From Nitrospirota bacterium (GTDB lineage: Bacteria > Nitrospirota > Nitrospiria > Nitrospirales > Nitrospiraceae), in contig JBFLWP010000001.1 in NCBI GenBank assembly GCA_040757595.1, forward strand, positions 289,443 through 353,442: DNA of 64,000 nucleotides, written 5' to 3'. This document shows, piece after piece, positions 52,544 through 61,225 of this stretch. The notes below the pieces were generated by a model, which had not been told where the DNA came from, made no database searches, and saw nothing but the letters and a program-made list of their open reading frames with translations. Position 1 is the stretch's first letter, and each line of letters opens with the position of its first letter. Position numbers and translations under genes: made by a program.

Positions 52544-53857
52544 TCAGGCCGGCGACCAGGACGGGGAACTGTGATGCGACCCGCCCGAAGTCAGCCGCTC
52601 CAGATCCAACCCTTCGCTGGTGATCATGTAGATGTGGCTTTTCCCTCCCGAGGTCGAACTGAACACCAGATGGCGCCCGTCCGGCGACCAGGAAGGCGAG
52701 TCGTCCACGCCGGTGCCGGCCGTGATCTGGATTCGCTTCAGCCCGTCCGGGGTGATCAGGCACAGCTTGTATTGCCGTTCCTGCGTGCGGCAGACGTGTG
52801 CGATCCAGTTGCCCTTCGGCGACCAGGCCGGGGCGGCGTTGTAATCCCCCTCGAACGTGAGCCGGCGCAGGTTGGAGCCGTCCGCGCCCATGAGGTAGAT
52901 CTGGGGCCCTCCGCCCCGATCCGAGACGAACGCTAGCTCCCGCCCCGTGGGCGACCAGGACGGGGAAAGGTCGCCGGCGGAGTGGTTGGTCAAGCGCATC
53001 GTGGCTTTGGTGCCGAAATCGAACTTGTAGATCTCCGAGTTTCCGTGCTGACTGCTCGCGAAGGCCAGCTCGCGCCCGTCCGGCGAAAAAGCCGGCGTGA
53101 TGTTCAACCCGTCCGTCGAGACCAGCGTGGACCGCTTGCCGGTGGCCAGCTCGATCAGGTCGATGTCCTGCTTGCTCCGGCTCCGATAGGCGGTGAAGAC
53201 CAGAAAGCGCCGATCCGGCGACCAGCGGGGCATGAGGTTCAGAAACCCGTCCGCGGTGACCTGGCGGGGGTTGTACCCGTCGTAGTCCATGAGATAGAGC
53301 TCGCGCCCGCCCCGCTGCTCGGACACGAACGCGATTTTCGTCCGGGCGATGCCCGGCTCCCCCGTGTACCGGTACACGAGCTCGTCCGCCAAGCGGTGCA
53401 CCATCAGCCGCAGCACGCTCGGCAGTCCCACGTAGCGCTTGCCGACCATTCCCTCATTCTTTGCGCCGTCGTACAGGTAGCCGTCCATGACGAGGTCGGC
53501 GTCGCGCGTCGCGATGTTGCCCCAGACCGCCGCCGTGACGCCGTTCTCCGCGGCTCTCTTGAACAGCGCCTTCTGGGGGTCGTTGATGTCCTCCGGCCTG
53601 ATCCCCAGCTTCACCGCGTCAACGACCGAGAAGATTTGAGAGCGGTGGAGGTCCTTCTTGAGCACCTCGGCGGCTCGCTCGCCCGGACGGTCGCTCAGGC
53701 CCCGATCCTGGAACCAGAGCACGGCGATTGGGATCTTCTGGAAATCGGGGCGCGTCGCCTCCAGGAACACGTCGGCGGCGTCCGACTCCAGGAGCCTGCC
53801 GAGCAGGACCGCGAGCAGCAGGAACGAGAGGAGGAGGATGCGCTTCACCGTCTTCAC
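52544..53857 (-). CDS. tolB: Tol-Pal system protein TolB
   Basis: This protein of 437 residues has a signal peptide (KRILLLSFLLLAVLLGRLL), an N-terminal alpha/beta domain (IPIAVLWFQDRG) and a six-bladed beta-propeller with TolB repeats. Typical blades are SPDRRFLVFTAYRS, SPDGRELAFASSQHGNSEIY and SPTGRELAFVSDRGGGPQIY. TolB binds Pal in the periplasm. It overlaps the TolA-like gene upstream by four bases (ATGA). Confidence 0.95.
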   Translation of the reverse strand: MKTVKRILLLSFLLLAVLLGRLLESDAADVFLEATRPDFQKIPIAVLWFQDRGLSDRPGERAAEVLKKDLHRSQIFSVVDAVKLGIRPEDINDPQKALFKRAAENGVTAAVWGNIATRDADLVMDGYLYDGAKNEGMVGKRYVGLPSVLRLMVHRLADELVYRYTGEPGIARTKIAFVSEQRGGRELYLMDYDGYNPRQVTADGFLNLMPRWSPDRRFLVFTAYRSRSKQDIDLIELATGKRSTLVSTDGLNITPAFSPDGRELAFASSQHGNSEIYKFDFGTKATMRLTNHSAGDLSPSWSPTGRELAFVSDRGGGPQIYLMGADGSNLRRLTFEGDYNAAPAWSPKGNWIAHVCRTQERQYKLCLITPDGLKRIQITAGTGVDDSPSWSPDGRHLVFSSTSGGKSHIYMITSEGLDLERLTSGGSHHSSPSWSPA

Positions 53858-54888
53858 CCCGCCTCCTGCCCGACCGTGAAGATGAAGTGGACGTCCTGGG
53901 ACTGCCCGGACAACTCGGGCGGGAACGGCGGGAGCCGGTCGACGCTCAACACGGCGCGCCGCGCCGCGTCATCGTAGTACCCGTTGCCCGAGGTCCTTTC
54001 GACGATCACCCTGCTCACGACGCCCGATCGGTCTATCCGGAAGCTGATCACGGCCTGTAGGAACCGTCCGGACAGGTCCACCGGCGGCGCCACCCACTGG
54101 CTGCTGATCTTCCGCTGGACCTTCGCCCAGTAGGGATCGAAGCCGGCGGACGCGCCGGGGACACGCATGTTGACGGCCGGGACGGGCTGGGCCGGCGGCC
54201 TCTCGGCCGCGGTCGGAGCCGGTTTGGCCGGTTCGTGGTCCTGCATCGGGCGCGCGGTCTTCGCCCTCGCCGCCTGCTCGGCTCGAAAACTCTCGAACTG
54301 CTTGGCCAGCGAGCTGGCCGGCTGCTTGGGCGCAACCTCCTGCGAAACCGTCGGGGCCACGGCTTCCGGCACGTTGAGCCGTTCGAGGTCCTTGCGAAAC
54401 TTCTGGGGCACCGGATCGTTGCGGGACGGATTGACGCGGGCGGTCGGAGCCGTCTCGCGGGGCAGGTCCCCCAGTTGGGGCACGTCGGGAGGCAGCTCGA
54501 TGCCGCGGAGCAGGTCCCGGATCTGGCTGCCGGATCGCTTGGCCACGGAAGGCGGCGGCACCGGCGCAGGCTTGATCGCACTCGGCCTGGCTGCGAGCTT
54601 GGCCGTTTGAACCGGCTTGGACGCAACGGGCGCCTCAACCGACTTGGACGGCGCAGGCTCCGGCTTGGATTGAACCGGCGGCGGGGGAGTCGGCCGCGAC
54701 GCCGGCACGGACAACGTCACCAACGAAACCTGATAGGCGGACAGGGGTTGGTCGCCTTTCGGCATCAAACGGGTGCTCCCGATCAGCAGGAGCACGCCCA
54801 GGTGCAGGAGGACAGAGAGCGCCAGCATCCGTTTGATCGCCGGATCCTGCTCCGGAGCTGTCAGATGGAACACTGATTCGACCGTCAT
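53854..54888 (-). CDS. tolA: TolA-like energy transducer (TonB C-terminal fold)
   Basis: This 344-residue protein has one membrane helix near the start (about 20-40), a Pro/Lys/Ala-rich periplasmic spacer and a TonB-type C-terminal domain (about 250-344, FDPYWAKVQRKISSQWVAPP and AVISFRIDRSGVVSRVIVER). Its position between tolR and tolB identifies it as TolA, though the end resembles TonB. The helical, Lys/Ala-rich region of E. coli TolA is replaced by a Pro-rich spacer. Confidence 0.88.
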   Translation of the reverse strand: MTVESVFHLTAPEQDPAIKRMLALSVLLHLGVLLLIGSTRLMPKGDQPLSAYQVSLVTLSVPASRPTPPPPVQSKPEPAPSKSVEAPVASKPVQTAKLAARPSAIKPAPVPPPSVAKRSGSQIRDLLRGIELPPDVPQLGDLPRETAPTARVNPSRNDPVPQKFRKDLERLNVPEAVAPTVSQEVAPKQPASSLAKQFESFRAEQAARAKTARPMQDHEPAKPAPTAAERPPAQPVPAVNMRVPGASAGFDPYWAKVQRKISSQWVAPPVDLSGRFLQAVISFRIDRSGVVSRVIVERTSGNGYYDDAARRAVLSVDRLPPFPPELSGQSQDVHFIFTVGQEAG

Positions 54889-54931
54889 CCCCGCCGATTC
54901 CCGTTCGATGATTTTCGCCCGTCGCCCTCGC

Positions 54932-55408
54932 TCACTTGCCGGCCGGCCGGCCGATCGGACGGTCGGCCACCCGCTCGGCACCCATTGCACCAAGCCCGGC
55001 AATGGGTTCCCGGGCTGGCTCCGTCACCATGCCGAGCTTCTCGATTCCGGCCCGTTTCACCTCGTCCATGACTTGCACCACGGTCCCGTAGGGCACGTCC
55101 CGGTCGGCTCGAAGGTAGACGGACACGTCCTCGTTCCGAAGCTTGGCCGCACGCAATCGCCCCTGCAACTGGCCGAGCGGCACCGCATCCTTGTCGAGGT
55201 AGATTTTCTGATCCCGTTCGACCGTGAGAACCATCCGCTCCTCCGGCTTGATCGTGTTGCTCGCCGAAGTCGGCAGCTTGACGTCCATCCCCCGATACAG
55301 CATGGGCGCCGTGACCATGAAGATCACCAGCAGCACGAGGACCACGTCCACCAGCGGGATGACGTTGATCTCCGCCAGGAACCGGCGATGGCGCGTCTCG
55401 AAGATCAT
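54932..55408 (-). CDS. tolR: TolR/ExbD-family proton-channel subunit
   Basis: This protein of 158 residues has one membrane helix (about 14-36, INVIPLVDVVLVLLVIFMVT) with the essential Asp in PLVD. A periplasmic ExbD domain follows (QIYLDKDAVPLGQLQGRL). It works with TolQ to drive TolA. It starts inside the last codons of tolQ (ATGA). Confidence 0.94.
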   Translation of the reverse strand: MIFETRHRRFLAEINVIPLVDVVLVLLVIFMVTAPMLYRGMDVKLPTSASNTIKPEERMVLTVERDQKIYLDKDAVPLGQLQGRLRAAKLRNEDVSVYLRADRDVPYGTVVQVMDEVKRAGIEKLGMVTEPAREPIAGLGAMGAERVADRPIGRPAGK

Positions 55409-56127
55409 CCGCGCACTCCCACCGCCTTCCCGCGGGTCCTGAGCGAGTTCACGAACTCGATGGTGAAAGCCTCGGCCCGAAAGACGGCTTTGCGAATCCT
55501 CGTGAGATAATAGTTGTACGCGACCACCGCGGGAATCGCCGTGAAGAGTCCGGCCGCCGTGGCCACCAGCGCTTCCGCTACGCCCGGTGCCACAGCCGCG
55601 ATGCTCGCGGTCCCCTGCTTGCCGATCTCCCCGAAGGCGTCGACGATCCCCAGCACCGTTCCCAGCAGCCCGATGAAGGGCGTGATGTTGCCGGTCGTAG
55701 CCAGGAACGGCAGGTACGCCTCCTGCTTCGAGATCTGATCCTGCAAGAGGTGCGCCACCACCCGGTCCAGGTACTGACGATCCACGCCTCCGGCTTCTTC
55801 AAGCGCCTCGGACGCGCTCTGACTCATGAATGTGCGGGCAAGGCCGTCCCCCTCCGGCTCAAGCCGTTCCATGACGCCGAGGAACACGGACGCGAGGGGA
55901 CTGGCCGGCAGGCGGCGCGCGTGGCGCCGTAATTCGTCCTTATCCTGCGCCCGGGCGTAGGCGTTCAGGAATCGCTGATCTTCCTGCTCGCCGCTGCGGA
56001 AGGTCCGCCATTTGTACAGGATGATGGCCCAGGAAACGACCGAAAAAAGGAAGAGAACGAGGAGAACGATTTTCGAAACCGACCCGAGGGAGCCGATGAG
56101 GGCAATGGGACCGGCTTGAAACATCAT
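55405..56127 (-). CDS. tolQ: TolQ/ExbB-family proton-channel subunit
   Basis: This protein of 240 residues has three membrane helices (about 15-37, 135-160, 175-200) with the conserved proton-channel signature TGNITPFIGLLGTVLGIVDAF. It starts the long minus-strand run that holds the Tol-Pal genes and then mutL, miaA and nucleoside genes. No promoter is obvious in the 75 bases before tRNA-Asp. Confidence 0.95.
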   Translation of the reverse strand: MMFQAGPIALIGSLGSVSKIVLLVLFLFSVVSWAIILYKWRTFRSGEQEDQRFLNAYARAQDKDELRRHARRLPASPLASVFLGVMERLEPEGDGLARTFMSQSASEALEEAGGVDRQYLDRVVAHLLQDQISKQEAYLPFLATTGNITPFIGLLGTVLGIVDAFGEIGKQGTASIAAVAPGVAEALVATAAGLFTAIPAVVAYNYYLTRIRKAVFRAEAFTIEFVNSLRTRGKAVGVRG

Positions 56128-56201
56128 TCCGTTAGGGCATCCCCTCCGATCTGACCAGGGAACTGAACGCTCCGAACCTGCACCATGTCGCGCGGGGGAA
56201 A

Positions 56202-56280
56202 TGGCGGGGCCGACGGGATTTGAACCCGCGACCTCCAGATTGACAATCTGGCGTCCTAAACCAGGCTGAACGACGGCCCC
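56202..56280 (-). tRNA. tRNA-Asp (GTC)
   Basis: The cloverleaf folds fully on the minus strand. The acceptor stem is GGGGCCG/CGGCCCC. The anticodon stem is CCAGA/TCTGG with loop TTGTCAA, giving anticodon GTC. The T arm is GCGGG-TTTGAAT-CCCGT, with one wobble pair. The discriminator is G and the 3' CCA is encoded. Codon GAC/GAU. Confidence 0.95.
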
Positions 56281-56419
56281 ATAAATCCAGGAAAGATAGC
56301 GGACAGGACGGCGCGCCCGACGCCGCCCGGCAACGAATCAATACAGCCTGAAGACATTGACGCAGGGAAGAATGACGTTCGATGAAAAGCGGCTCCCCCA
56401 TCCACCTGGCACCGAAATC

Positions 56420-56495
56420 TGGTAGGCGGAACAGGGATCGAACCTGTGACCTCTGCCTTGTAAGGGCAGCGCTCTCCCACCTGAGCTATCCGCCC
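56420..56495 (-). tRNA. tRNA-Val (TAC)
   Basis: The cloverleaf folds fully on the minus strand. The acceptor begins GGGCGGA, with a G-T first pair. The anticodon stem is CTGCC/GGCAG with loop CTTACAA, giving anticodon TAC. The T arm is ACAGG-TTCGATC-CCTGT and CCA is encoded. A strong promoter lies 41 bases upstream. It may be co-transcribed with tRNA-Asp, 139 bases further on. Confidence 0.95.
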
Positions 56496-56535
56496 GAATC
56501 TTCAAGCTTGCCGAATGGTTGCGCGAACGGTGCGG

Positions 56536-56564
56536 ATGGTACCAAGTCCGCTCCGCCTTGTCAA
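56536..56564 (-). promoter_or_regulatory. Strong sigma-70-like promoter of tRNA-Val (and possibly tRNA-Asp)
   Basis: On the minus strand a perfect TTGACA, 17 bases and TACCAT are present. Transcription would start near 56529, about 34 bases before the mature tRNA end. Confidence 0.68.
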
Positions 56565-56642
56565 CCGGTGGCCGGCTCTGTCGCGGAGGATTTTCGCGAC
56601 GCGGGACGTCGAGGAATCCTTTACGACCCTCTGAACGTGAGG

Positions 56643-57296
56643 TCACCAATGCTCGGTCATGAACCAGCCGGCGATCGAGAGCCGTCGGTTCGTTCCGGCC
56701 AACGTGTCCACGCGGGCCACCCGGTGGAACCGCGGAACGGCGAAGATCGCCAGGGTTCCCGGTTGGGGCATGATGCAATGGGAGAGCTCCAGCGTGCGCT
56801 CTCCCTGCCGGGAGCCTTTGGGCTCGTAGATCAACAGTTCGCCGCCCCAATCCGGCTCCCAGGTCTGGTGAAAATACGTGGCGAGGGCCAGCCGTCTCGC
56901 CGGGAGCGAGGCGCCGGGAGCGGCTCCGTAGCCCTGGTCGGTGTCGTCGTGCATGGGCAGACAGTCCCCGGCCGCGTAGGAGTAATAACAGAAGCCCAGG
57001 TGGCGCTGCTTGATGTTCGGAAACGATTCGATGTAGTCGGCGATGCAGGGCAGCGTCACCCGGTTCAGGAACATCGAAGCCTCCGGGGCGTTGATCTGGG
57101 CCTTGGCCCAGTTCCCGCAGTTGGGAAACGAGCGTGCGACCTCGGGCATCTCGCTCAGCGCGGTCCACTTCTGCCGGCTCATCGCCTCGCGGAAATAGGC
57201 CATTTCGTCCGGCGACCAGAATTCCTCGAGCACCAGCACTGGGTCGCGGTGAAACGAAAAGGTCCTGGGGTCGAAGTTCTGGAATCGCGTGCGCAC
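56643..57296 (-). CDS. 2-oxoglutarate/Fe(II)-dependent dioxygenase (prolyl 4-hydroxylase-like)
   Basis: This protein of 217 residues starts at GTG 57296. It has the cupin-fold iron site: HxD in PMHDDTD, distal His in RFHRVARV and the 2-oxoglutarate-binding Arg in TNRRLSIAGWF. The YAAGDCLPMHDD pattern is typical of P4H-like Oxy family members. It may hydroxylate a protein such as a ribosomal or elongation factor, but the substrate is not evident. Confidence 0.85.
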   Translation of the reverse strand: MRTRFQNFDPRTFSFHRDPVLVLEEFWSPDEMAYFREAMSRQKWTALSEMPEVARSFPNCGNWAKAQINAPEASMFLNRVTLPCIADYIESFPNIKQRHLGFCYYSYAAGDCLPMHDDTDQGYGAAPGASLPARRLALATYFHQTWEPDWGGELLIYEPKGSRQGERTLELSHCIMPQPGTLAIFAVPRFHRVARVDTLAGTNRRLSIAGWFMTEHW

Positions 57297-57346
57297 GGGG
57301 TGATCTCGTCGTCTGGCCGTCGGCGGCCCGCCTCTCTGGTTCTCTG

Positions 57347-57376
57347 AGGGTAACGAGCGGCCTTCCCGCTTGTCAA
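57347..57376 (-). promoter_or_regulatory. Sigma-70-like promoter of the dioxygenase gene
   Basis: On the minus strand a perfect TTGACA, 18 bases and TACCCT overlap the stop codon of xerD. The leader would be about 45 bases long. Confidence 0.55.
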
Positions 57377-58335
57377 TCACCGGCTCCTGGCTCCGGCTGC
57401 GGCCGGCGCGGGCGGCGTCGCACTTTGCGCGGAAACCGGTCGGCGTGCAGTTGCTTGAGACGCGCGCGCTCCACGTGCGTGTAGATCTGCGTGGTGGTGA
57501 TGCGCGCATGGCCGAGCATGGCCTGGACCGACCGGAGGTCGGCGCCGTGGTCCAGCAGGTGCGTGGCGAACGAGTGCCGCAGCATGTGTGGGGAGATCGG
57601 CTTGACGATGCCGGCCCGGCGCGCGCGAGCCCGCAAGGCCTTCCAGAATCCCTGCCGCGTCAGCCGCCCGCCCCGCCTGGTCACGAAGAGATAGGGAGAC
57701 GGCCGCCCCTTCACGAGGGCGCCGCGCGCCTGTTCCAGGTAGACTTCCAGCTTCCGGCGGGCCGTCTCACCGATCGGCACGACCCGCTGCTTCGCCCCCT
57801 TGCCGCTCGCCAGCACGTAGCCCACCGCCAGATTCACCTGTCCCTGCTGCAGCATGACCAGCTCCGACACCCGGAGCCCGGTCGCATACAGCAGCTCCAC
57901 CATCGCGGCGTCACGCCTGTCCTCCGGCCCGCTCCCGCCGGCGTAGTCGAGCAGCGCGGTCACCTGAGCCTGCGAAAGCACCTTGGGAAGCCGCACCCAC
58001 GGGCGCGGCGTGCTCAGGCTCAGCACGGGATTCTGGCGCGTGACCCGCTCCCGGCCGAGGAAGCGGAAGAAGCCGCGAAGCGCCGCCACGCACCGGGCCG
58101 TCGAGGCGGGCGACAGGTTGGCGCGCTTGAGGTGGGCGAGAAACTCGGAGACGGTCTGACGCGTGACGTCGGCCAGGTCGCGCACGCGCCTCAGCGCGAG
58201 GAAGTCCTGAAGCTTCTGGAGGTCCCGCCGGTAGGCCGCCAGGGTGTTGTCGGACAGCCCGCCCTCGACGCGCAGGTCGGTCAGGTACCGTTCGATGAAG
58301 GGTTCGGCTAGCGGCTGCTCCGTCCTCTCGTCCAT
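57373..58335 (-). CDS. xerD: Tyrosine recombinase XerD/XerC
   Basis: This recombinase of 320 residues has the SAM-like N-terminal domain (about 10-95) and a catalytic domain with R155 (ATGLRVSEL), K179, H250, R253 (HMLRHSFATHL), H276 (LGHARI) and nucleophile Tyr285 (IYTHV). It should resolve chromosome dimers at dif together with its partner. XerC and XerD are not safely told apart. The basic C-terminal tail (RKVRRRPRRPQPEP) is unusual. No dif site was recognised. Confidence 0.92.
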   Translation of the reverse strand: MDERTEQPLAEPFIERYLTDLRVEGGLSDNTLAAYRRDLQKLQDFLALRRVRDLADVTRQTVSEFLAHLKRANLSPASTARCVAALRGFFRFLGRERVTRQNPVLSLSTPRPWVRLPKVLSQAQVTALLDYAGGSGPEDRRDAAMVELLYATGLRVSELVMLQQGQVNLAVGYVLASGKGAKQRVVPIGETARRKLEVYLEQARGALVKGRPSPYLFVTRRGGRLTRQGFWKALRARARRAGIVKPISPHMLRHSFATHLLDHGADLRSVQAMLGHARITTTQIYTHVERARLKQLHADRFPRKVRRRPRRPQPEPGAGD

Positions 58336-58395
58336 CGGGCCGTTTGGGAGGCAACTCGATCGCCGGTTCGGCTCACCGCCGGCTGCCCCAGCCAG

Positions 58396-58424
58396 ACTAT
58401 AGCGGCGAGGGATCAGGAACACAA
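58396..58424 (-). promoter_or_regulatory. Sigma-70-like promoter of xerD
   Basis: On the minus strand TTGTGT, 17 bases and TATAGT are present, with a 55-base leader before the ATG at 58335. It is divergent to the promoter at 58447. Confidence 0.45.
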
Positions 58425-58446
58425 CAAGGGGCGCGTCGTCGTTGCC

Positions 58447-58475
58447 TTGACACTCCGCAGGTCGCTCCCTATAGT
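58447..58475 (+). promoter_or_regulatory. Near-consensus sigma-70-like promoter, nearly leaderless
   Basis: TTGACA, 17 bases and TATAGT make one of the best promoters of the window. Transcription should start near 58482 and the first plausible start codon is ATG 58486, so the leader would be only a few bases. Confidence 0.65.
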
Positions 58476-58485
58476 CAGTGAAATC

Positions 58486-60465
58486 ATGTCTCGCCACGGT
58501 TTTCCAACGCGGCAGGCCCGTCCCAGCCCGTCGCGCAAGAGCGTCGCCGGGCTGTGCGCCGTCCTGCTCGCCCTGCTCGGGGTCCCCTTGCCGGACGGCT
58601 TGCCCCGGACCCAGCCGAGCCTCGCACGAGCCCAGCAGACCGATGCAGCCCCTCAACCTCTGCCCAAGGATCCGCTGGCCCGCGCCAAGGCTTTGCTCGA
58701 CGCCCAGAAGGAAGACGAGGCGATCGCCGCGCTCAAGAGCGTCATGGCGACCTCCTCGCCGCCGCAACTGGCCCATGCGTACCTCCTCATGGGCGCGGCC
58801 CTGATCGGAAAAAAGAATTATCCCGACGCGGTGAGCCACCTGGAGCGGCTGCTGACGGAATTTCCCGACTCGGAATATGCCGACCGGGCCAGGGTCCTGC
58901 TGGGGACGGCTCACATGCAGGCGGGCAACCTGGACGCGGCCCTGTCCGCCCTCTCCCCGGCCCGCCAGCAGGATCTCGATCTGGACACGAAGCGCCAGGC
59001 GCTCCACCTGATCGGAGAGGTCCAGGCCTACAAGAAGGACTACTCGCGCGCCGTGCAGGCGTGGCTGGAGGAGTTGGGATTGAGTCCCGAGCCGCAGCAG
59101 GCGGAGGTCCGGGACCGGCTCCGGACGCTGGTGCAGGATCGGATGGACCGGAAAGCCCTGCTCCAGTTGCGCGACGCCTATCCGGCCACGTTCCCGGGTG
59201 ACATGGCCCTGATGCGCCTGATCGAGTACCACACGAACCGCGGGGAGGAGCATCTGGCGGAGCGCAATCTCCGCCTGTTCGTGGAGCGGTTCCCGGACCA
59301 CGAGTACGCGCAGACGGCGGCGGAGCAGCTCCGGACCTTCAAGTCGAAGGTCAAGGCCAGCCAGTACGTCATCGCCGTCGCGTTGCCGACTTCCGGCCGC
59401 CTGGGCTCGTTCGGTCTGGAGGCGCTCAACGGCATCCGGTTGGCGCTGGAGAAGGGGAAGGAAACCCTGGGGCTCGCCTCCGTGGGGCTGGTGGTCAAGG
59501 ACACCGGCGGGCTCGAGAAGGGCGTGCTGCGGGCCGAGCTGAGCGACCTGATCGGGGAGTACCGGCCGCTGGCCGTGGTCGGCCCGCTGCTCTCGCGCGA
59601 GCTCCAGGCGGCTGCAGCGCTGGCGGAGGAATCCGAGACCCCGTTCATCACCCCGGCCGCGACGCTGCCGGACGTGCACCGCCTGAGCCCCTACCTGTTC
59701 AGCACCGCGCTGACCTATCAGCAGCAGGCCAAGCGCCTGGCGGACTACGCGATGGACCGGCTCGGCTACCGGCGCTTCTGCACCCTGTACCCGGACTCCC
59801 CCTACGGGCAGGAGCTGGCCCGCTTCTTCGGGCAGGAAGTGCGGCAGCGCGGCGGAGAGATGATCGCGGCGGAGTCCTATGCGGAATCCGACACGGACTT
59901 CGCTCCCCAGATCAAGCGGCTGAAGGCGGAGGATCTCAAACATTACGGCACCGCCGAGACCACGCAGACGAGCAAGGGGGCGACGAAGATCAATTACACG
60001 CCCGGGTTCGACGCGATCTTCCTCCCGGGCAGCTATTCACAGATCGCGATGCTCGCCCCCCAGTTGCTCTTTTACGACGTCAAGGTGCCCCTGCTCGGGA
60101 GCAACGCCTGGAACTCGCCGGAGCTGCTCCGCCTGGCCGAGCGGACGGTGGAAGGCGGCGTCTTCGTGTCCGGGCTCTTCCCGGACAGTCCGGATCCGGG
60201 CACGCGGGAGTTCGTCGAACGGTACCGGCGGCGGTTCCAGGCGAACCCGACGCTGTTCGCGGCCCAGGCCTACGACGCCACGCGCCTGGTGCTGGAGGCG
60301 ATCAAGCGCGGCGCCTCCTCCGGCAAGGCGGTGCGCGAGCACCTGACGAAGCTGACGGATCTGCCCACGCTGAGCGGACCGGCGGCCTTCACGCCCGGCG
60401 GCACGCTGGACCGTCACGTGGTGCTCGTGCAGGTCAAGAACGGCCGGTTCGTCCAGTTGGATTAG
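58486..60465 (+). CDS. Exported TPR plus type-1 periplasmic-binding (LivJ/LpoA-like) protein
   Basis: This protein of 659 residues has a signal peptide (about 18-45), TPR repeats (about 65-290; for example AHAYLLMGAALIGKKNYPDA) and a C-terminal periplasmic-binding fold of type 1 (about 300-659; YVIAVALPTSGRLGSFGLEA and VVGPLLSRELQAAAALAEES). The TPR plus binding-fold order is that of LpoA, which activates peptidoglycan synthase PBP1A, as well as of branched-chain amino acid ABC-type proteins. No ABC permease is near, so a regulatory role in the envelope is plausible. M50 and trpS genes follow. Confidence 0.85.
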   Translation: MSRHGFPTRQARPSPSRKSVAGLCAVLLALLGVPLPDGLPRTQPSLARAQQTDAAPQPLPKDPLARAKALLDAQKEDEAIAALKSVMATSSPPQLAHAYLLMGAALIGKKNYPDAVSHLERLLTEFPDSEYADRARVLLGTAHMQAGNLDAALSALSPARQQDLDLDTKRQALHLIGEVQAYKKDYSRAVQAWLEELGLSPEPQQAEVRDRLRTLVQDRMDRKALLQLRDAYPATFPGDMALMRLIEYHTNRGEEHLAERNLRLFVERFPDHEYAQTAAEQLRTFKSKVKASQYVIAVALPTSGRLGSFGLEALNGIRLALEKGKETLGLASVGLVVKDTGGLEKGVLRAELSDLIGEYRPLAVVGPLLSRELQAAAALAEESETPFITPAATLPDVHRLSPYLFSTALTYQQQAKRLADYAMDRLGYRRFCTLYPDSPYGQELARFFGQEVRQRGGEMIAAESYAESDTDFAPQIKRLKAEDLKHYGTAETTQTSKGATKINYTPGFDAIFLPGSYSQIAMLAPQLLFYDVKVPLLGSNAWNSPELLRLAERTVEGGVFVSGLFPDSPDPGTREFVERYRRRFQANPTLFAAQAYDATRLVLEAIKRGASSGKAVREHLTKLTDLPTLSGPAAFTPGGTLDRHVVLVQVKNGRFVQLD

Positions 60466-60492
60466 CTTTCCGGAGCGCACCAGGATCGCGTC

Positions 60493-61215
60493 ATGAACTC
60501 GTTGGGTCAAATTCTCCACACGATCTCCTACATGGCCCTACCCTTGCTGCTGGCGATGGTCCTGCACGAGTACGCGCACGGCTGGGTGGCCGACCGGCAC
60601 GGGGACTCGACGGCCCGGTTGCAGGGCCGTCTGACGATCAACCCGCTGGCGCACATTGATCCCTTCGGCACCGTGATCCTGCCGCTCCTGTGCCTCCTGC
60701 TGCCGGGCGGGTTCTTCCTCGGCTGGGCCAAGCCGGTGCCGATCAACCCGGCCAACCTGCGCAATCCCCGCCGCGACATGGCGCTGGTGGCCGCAGCCGG
60801 GCCGGGCATGAACCTGCTGCTGGCCGTCGCGAGCGCGCTCCTGCTGAGCCTGCTGCTGGCCGTTGACCCGTCCCTGGCCGCCTCCTGGCCCCCGCAGCCG
60901 GGCACGGCCCCGCGCCAGGACCTCCTGGGCATGCTGCTGCTCCCCCTGGCGGCCATGGCCCTCTACTCGGTCTTCATCAATATTCTGCTGATGATGTTCA
61001 ATCTGATCCCGATCCCGCCGTTGGACGGCGGGCGGGTGCTGACCAGCCTCCTGCCGGCCAGGCCGGCCATCGCCCTGACCCGGCTGGAGCCCTACGGCAT
61101 GCTGATCATCGTGGGGCTGATCGTCCTGGACCCGCAGATCCACGTGATCCGGACGATCACCGGCACGATGGTCCACCTCATGGCCGGCACGATCCTGACC
61201 GCGGTCCTTCAATAG
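60493..61215 (+). CDS. M50 (site-2 protease) family membrane metallopeptidase
   Basis: This protein of 240 residues has about five membrane segments, the zinc motif HEYAH in the second helix region (MVLHEYAHGWVADRHGD), and the third ligand motif NLIPIPPLDGGRVL. These define the short S2P/Rip subfamily without PDZ. It may cleave membrane proteins inside the bilayer. It lies 27 bases after the exported binding protein and 10 bases before trpS. Confidence 0.93.
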   Translation: MNSLGQILHTISYMALPLLLAMVLHEYAHGWVADRHGDSTARLQGRLTINPLAHIDPFGTVILPLLCLLLPGGFFLGWAKPVPINPANLRNPRRDMALVAAAGPGMNLLLAVASALLLSLLLAVDPSLAASWPPQPGTAPRQDLLGMLLLPLAAMALYSVFINILLMMFNLIPIPPLDGGRVLTSLLPARPAIALTRLEPYGMLIIVGLIVLDPQIHVIRTITGTMVHLMAGTILTAVLQ

Positions 61216-61225
61216 GAGCAAGCGC

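Noticed and set aside
58336..59943. A long minus-strand frame continuous with xerD and running through the substrate-binding protein gene
   Set aside because: Only the last 320 residues are XerD. The upstream part is antisense to a well-supported gene and has no recombinase features.
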